The notes below the pieces were generated by a model. That model was not told the origin of the DNA. It did no database searches and worked only from the letters and a program-made list of their open reading frames with translations. Positions 62,017-64,000 of a stretch of DNA of 64,000 bases are shown piece by piece. Each line of letters begins with the position of its first letter. Within the stretch, counting starts at the first letter, position 1. The translations under genes were made by a program, and so were the position numbers. This DNA comes from Orientallactaga sibirica (taxonomy: Eukaryota; Chordata; Mammalia; Rodentia; Dipodidae): positions 5,573,501 to 5,637,500 of the forward strand of contig JAEOAD010000015.1 of the NCBI GenBank assembly GCA_036365145.1. Reading direction: 5' to 3'.

Positions 62017-62418
62017 ATTGTTTTTTTATTTTGGGGGGGTGGTTTTTTTCAAGGTAGGGTTTGCTCTAGTCCAGACTGACCTGGAATTCACTATGTAGTC
62101 TCTTAGGGTATCCTCAAACTCACGGTGATCCTCCTACCTCTGCTTCCCAAGTGCAGGGATTAAAGGTGTATGCCACCAAGCCTGGCTCCATCCATTTTTT
62201 TGAGACAAGGTCTGTCACTGACCTGTAAGTCAGCAAATAGACCAGACTAGTTAGCCAGTAAACCCCAGGGATCCACCTGTTTCTGCCTCCCCAGTGCTAG
62301 GATTACAAGTGTGTGTCACTCCATCCACTTTTTTTATGGGGGTTCTGGGAATCAAACTCAGGTTCTCATGCTTGCAAGGCAAACATTTTACCAACTGAGC
62401 TATGTCCTCAGCCCCAGA
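61867..62418 (-). repeat. B3-like SINE containing a B1
   Basis: Reverse B3A-type order: GTGGAGGCCAGAGGACAACC, AGGTATCATTTCTCAGG, then 62190 onward TTTTTGAGACAAGGTCTG, ATTACAAGTGTGTGTCACTC, AATCAAACTCAGGTTCTC, CCAACTGAGCTATGTCC. Confidence 0.8.
61981..62189 (-). repeat. B1 SINE with (TTG)n head, inside the B3
   Basis: (TTG)n 61981-62015, TTTTTCAAGGTAGGGTTTGC to GCCACCAAGCCTGGC. CCATCCACT and CCATCCATT lie at the borders. Confidence 0.9.
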
Positions 62419-62441
62419 GAAAAGTTCTGTATATGTAGAAT

Positions 62442-62506
62442 ACACACACACACACACACACACACATACATACTTATACACACACACACATATACACATA
62501 TATATA
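62442..62506. repeat. (CA)n/(TA)n microsatellite
   Basis: Interrupted CA repeats ending in ATATACACATATATA. Confidence 0.95.
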
Positions 62507-62654
62507 CATGATGCAAACATTAGTGCTAAAACAATTTAATGTGTTGATCACTCTGAGACAATCTTAAAACTTCCTATTGGTACTAAATTGGGTAAAATAT
62601 AAGAATGCTATTCAGTTATATTTCACCAACTAACTGTATTCCCTGGTAGGTTTT

Positions 62655-62880
62655 TTTTTTAAAAAAACATACTTCCATATTTTATTTATTTATTTGAGAG
62701 AGAGAAAGGTGAGTAGACAAAGAAAGATAATGGGCATGCCAAGGCTTCTAGCCACTGCAAACAAATACCAGATGCATACGCCACCTTGTGCATCTGGGTT
62801 ATGTGAGTACTGGGGAATTGAACCTGAGTCCTTAGTCTTTGCAGGCAAGTGCCTTAACCACTAAGCCATCTCTCTAACCA
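62655..62880 (-). repeat. DIP SINE
   Basis: ATTTTATTTATTTATTTGAG tail, GCCAAGGCTTCTAGCCACTG body, CCATCTCTCTAACC head; C run 62880-62888. Confidence 0.92.
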
Positions 62881-62889
62881 CCCCCCCCA

Positions 62890-64000
62890 TAGGTTTTAAA
62901 GCTTGGAAGACTGAAGAGAGGCTACCTGCCCTCAAATCCTTTCCTTTAAATGGCATGCTTCCAACTAACCAAAATAGTTGGGAGTTGAACTATACAGTTT
63001 CAGGGTTGGGAGGGGGAGGTGTTGATATTTCCATTCAGGGCTAGCTTTAACATCAATGTAACCTGTGTTCCCAAGCTCCGAGACTGCCTTCAATGTTCAG
63101 TGTCTCTGCTTATGATCTACTTTCACAGTCTTGTCTTCTGTCTCTTCTTCCTACCTGATTACCCTTTCTCCATGAGCTACCAGAGTTTGTCACCTCTTTG
63201 CTTTTCTACTGTCCCCAAGGTTAGGAGACCTTGGAGACACTCTCAAAGATCTTTCCTAGGGGAAGGGGGCACAAGCCACACAGAAAACCATGAACCCTGG
63301 CCAATAAATCCAAGGCCCAGAATTGGGTCCCCCCACACACACAGTGAACTGTTGTCCAGGGAGACCCATGAGTTCCCCAAAACAATGTAGGTCATTGCCA
63401 AATCACTATCAAAGATAAAAGTTAAGACCCTATTTTTGATGAAGACACCACAGGCTGTAGTCACAGGATATCAGAATACCATGCTGGAACTGAAAGGGAA
63501 ACTGGGTCCCTCCCAGCTAACATTCATAGTGCTGGAGAGCACTATTGGAGCTGCCAGAGAACAATTGTCACCAAAAGCATGAATAAGCAGGGGACCCTGC
63601 AGACTATGGAATCAACCAGATGATCAAGAAGCACACACTTGTGCAGTGGTGGCACACAGCCTCCACAAGTAATCAACTGTTCTAATTGAACATGAGACCC
63701 ATTCACTGGGAGAGGACTCCTATCTGATAATGGAGAGCAAGTGAGAATCCCATGGTCAGGAAACTCAGACCTCAGAGAGATGCTCCCACCACTCTCTGGA
63801 GAGTAAGAGTGGGCTTGTACACCAAAAAGTCTCTCAAAGAACTTTTCATATCCCCTTTAACCCAAGCTTCTCTCACTGCTAGAGAATCTGTTTTGTTTTA
63901 CAAAAGATAGAGAAAACAGAGGAGAACCAAGATCCACAAAATGAAGTTATGAAATTTGCTGGAAATGGATGGATCTGGAAAGGATTATACTTAGTGAGGG
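62890..64000 (+). repeat. L1 3' region running off the window
   Basis: GTAATCAACTGTTCTAATTG and GACCCATTCACTGGGAGAGG (63669-63715) correspond to TAACCAACTGCTCCATAATT and CCTCTCTATGGGAGGG in the L1 copy at 16880-16935. AATGGATGGATCTGGAAAGG near 63965 is a standard rodent L1 landmark. The left border is uncertain (62890-63500). ORFs are short and broken. Confidence 0.65.

Noticed and set aside
1..64000. CRISPR arrays, operons, prophage or bacterial defence systems
   Set aside because: The sequence is rodent nuclear DNA. The regular repeats are SINE tails and microsatellites, with no repeat-spacer structure.

Overview
This window is mammalian nuclear DNA from a rodent, most likely a dipodoid (jerboa group). 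The evidence is the repeat content. The dominant SINE is a tRNA-derived element of about 190 bp: a head reading GGCTGGAGAGATGGC, a B box GTTCGATTCC, a (TC)n stretch, then AATAAA-rich tails. I interpret it as the B2-superfamily SINE called DIP, known from jerboas and their relatives. It is mixed with B1 (7SL-derived), ID, B4-like and B3-like SINEs, rodent-type L1 3' ends and MaLR LTRs. The species is an inference; the rodent assignment is firm.

No protein-coding exon could be supported. Nearly all open frames longer than 60 codons lie in SINEs, LTRs, microsatellites or the GC-rich island. The one genic landmark is a CpG island at about 50.6-51.9 kb. It carries GC boxes, a YY1-type ATGGCGGC element and a strong splice donor, all arranged for transcription on the minus strand. 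I read this as the promoter and non-coding first exon of an unidentified gene whose intron 1 would run leftwards through much of the window. The 48.45-52.2 kb stretch around it is free of SINEs, unlike the rest.

Layout. 0-5 kb: SINEs, a MIR and an old L1 3' end. 5-7 kb: a complete non-autonomous MaLR retrotransposon with two LTRs and a TAAGT target duplication. 7-16 kb: SINEs and MaLR LTRs. 16.3-19 kb: two related 1.2-kb L1 3'UTR segments. 19-25.6 kb: dense SINEs and a solo LTR. 25.7-34.8 kb: a nearly perfect direct tandem duplication of 4.57 kb. 34.8-42.3 kb: SINEs, an LTR inside a DIP, MIR, L2 and MER2 remnants. 42.4-47.3 kb: a second nearly perfect tandem duplication of 2.49 kb. 48.4-52.2 kb: SINE-free flank and CpG island. 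52.2-64 kb: SINEs, a Z-DNA-type tract, a MaLR LTR split by SINEs, a solo class II-like LTR inside a B1, and an L1 3' region running off the end.

The most useful observations are the two tandem duplications, whose copies differ mostly by one- or two-base indels in homopolymers (very recent duplication or assembly error), the intact MaLR element, datable nested insertions, at least three DIP subtypes, and the minus-strand promoter. I found no unknown gene system. All repeat assignments were made by eye against remembered consensus features, so boundaries without a stated target-site duplication are approximate.
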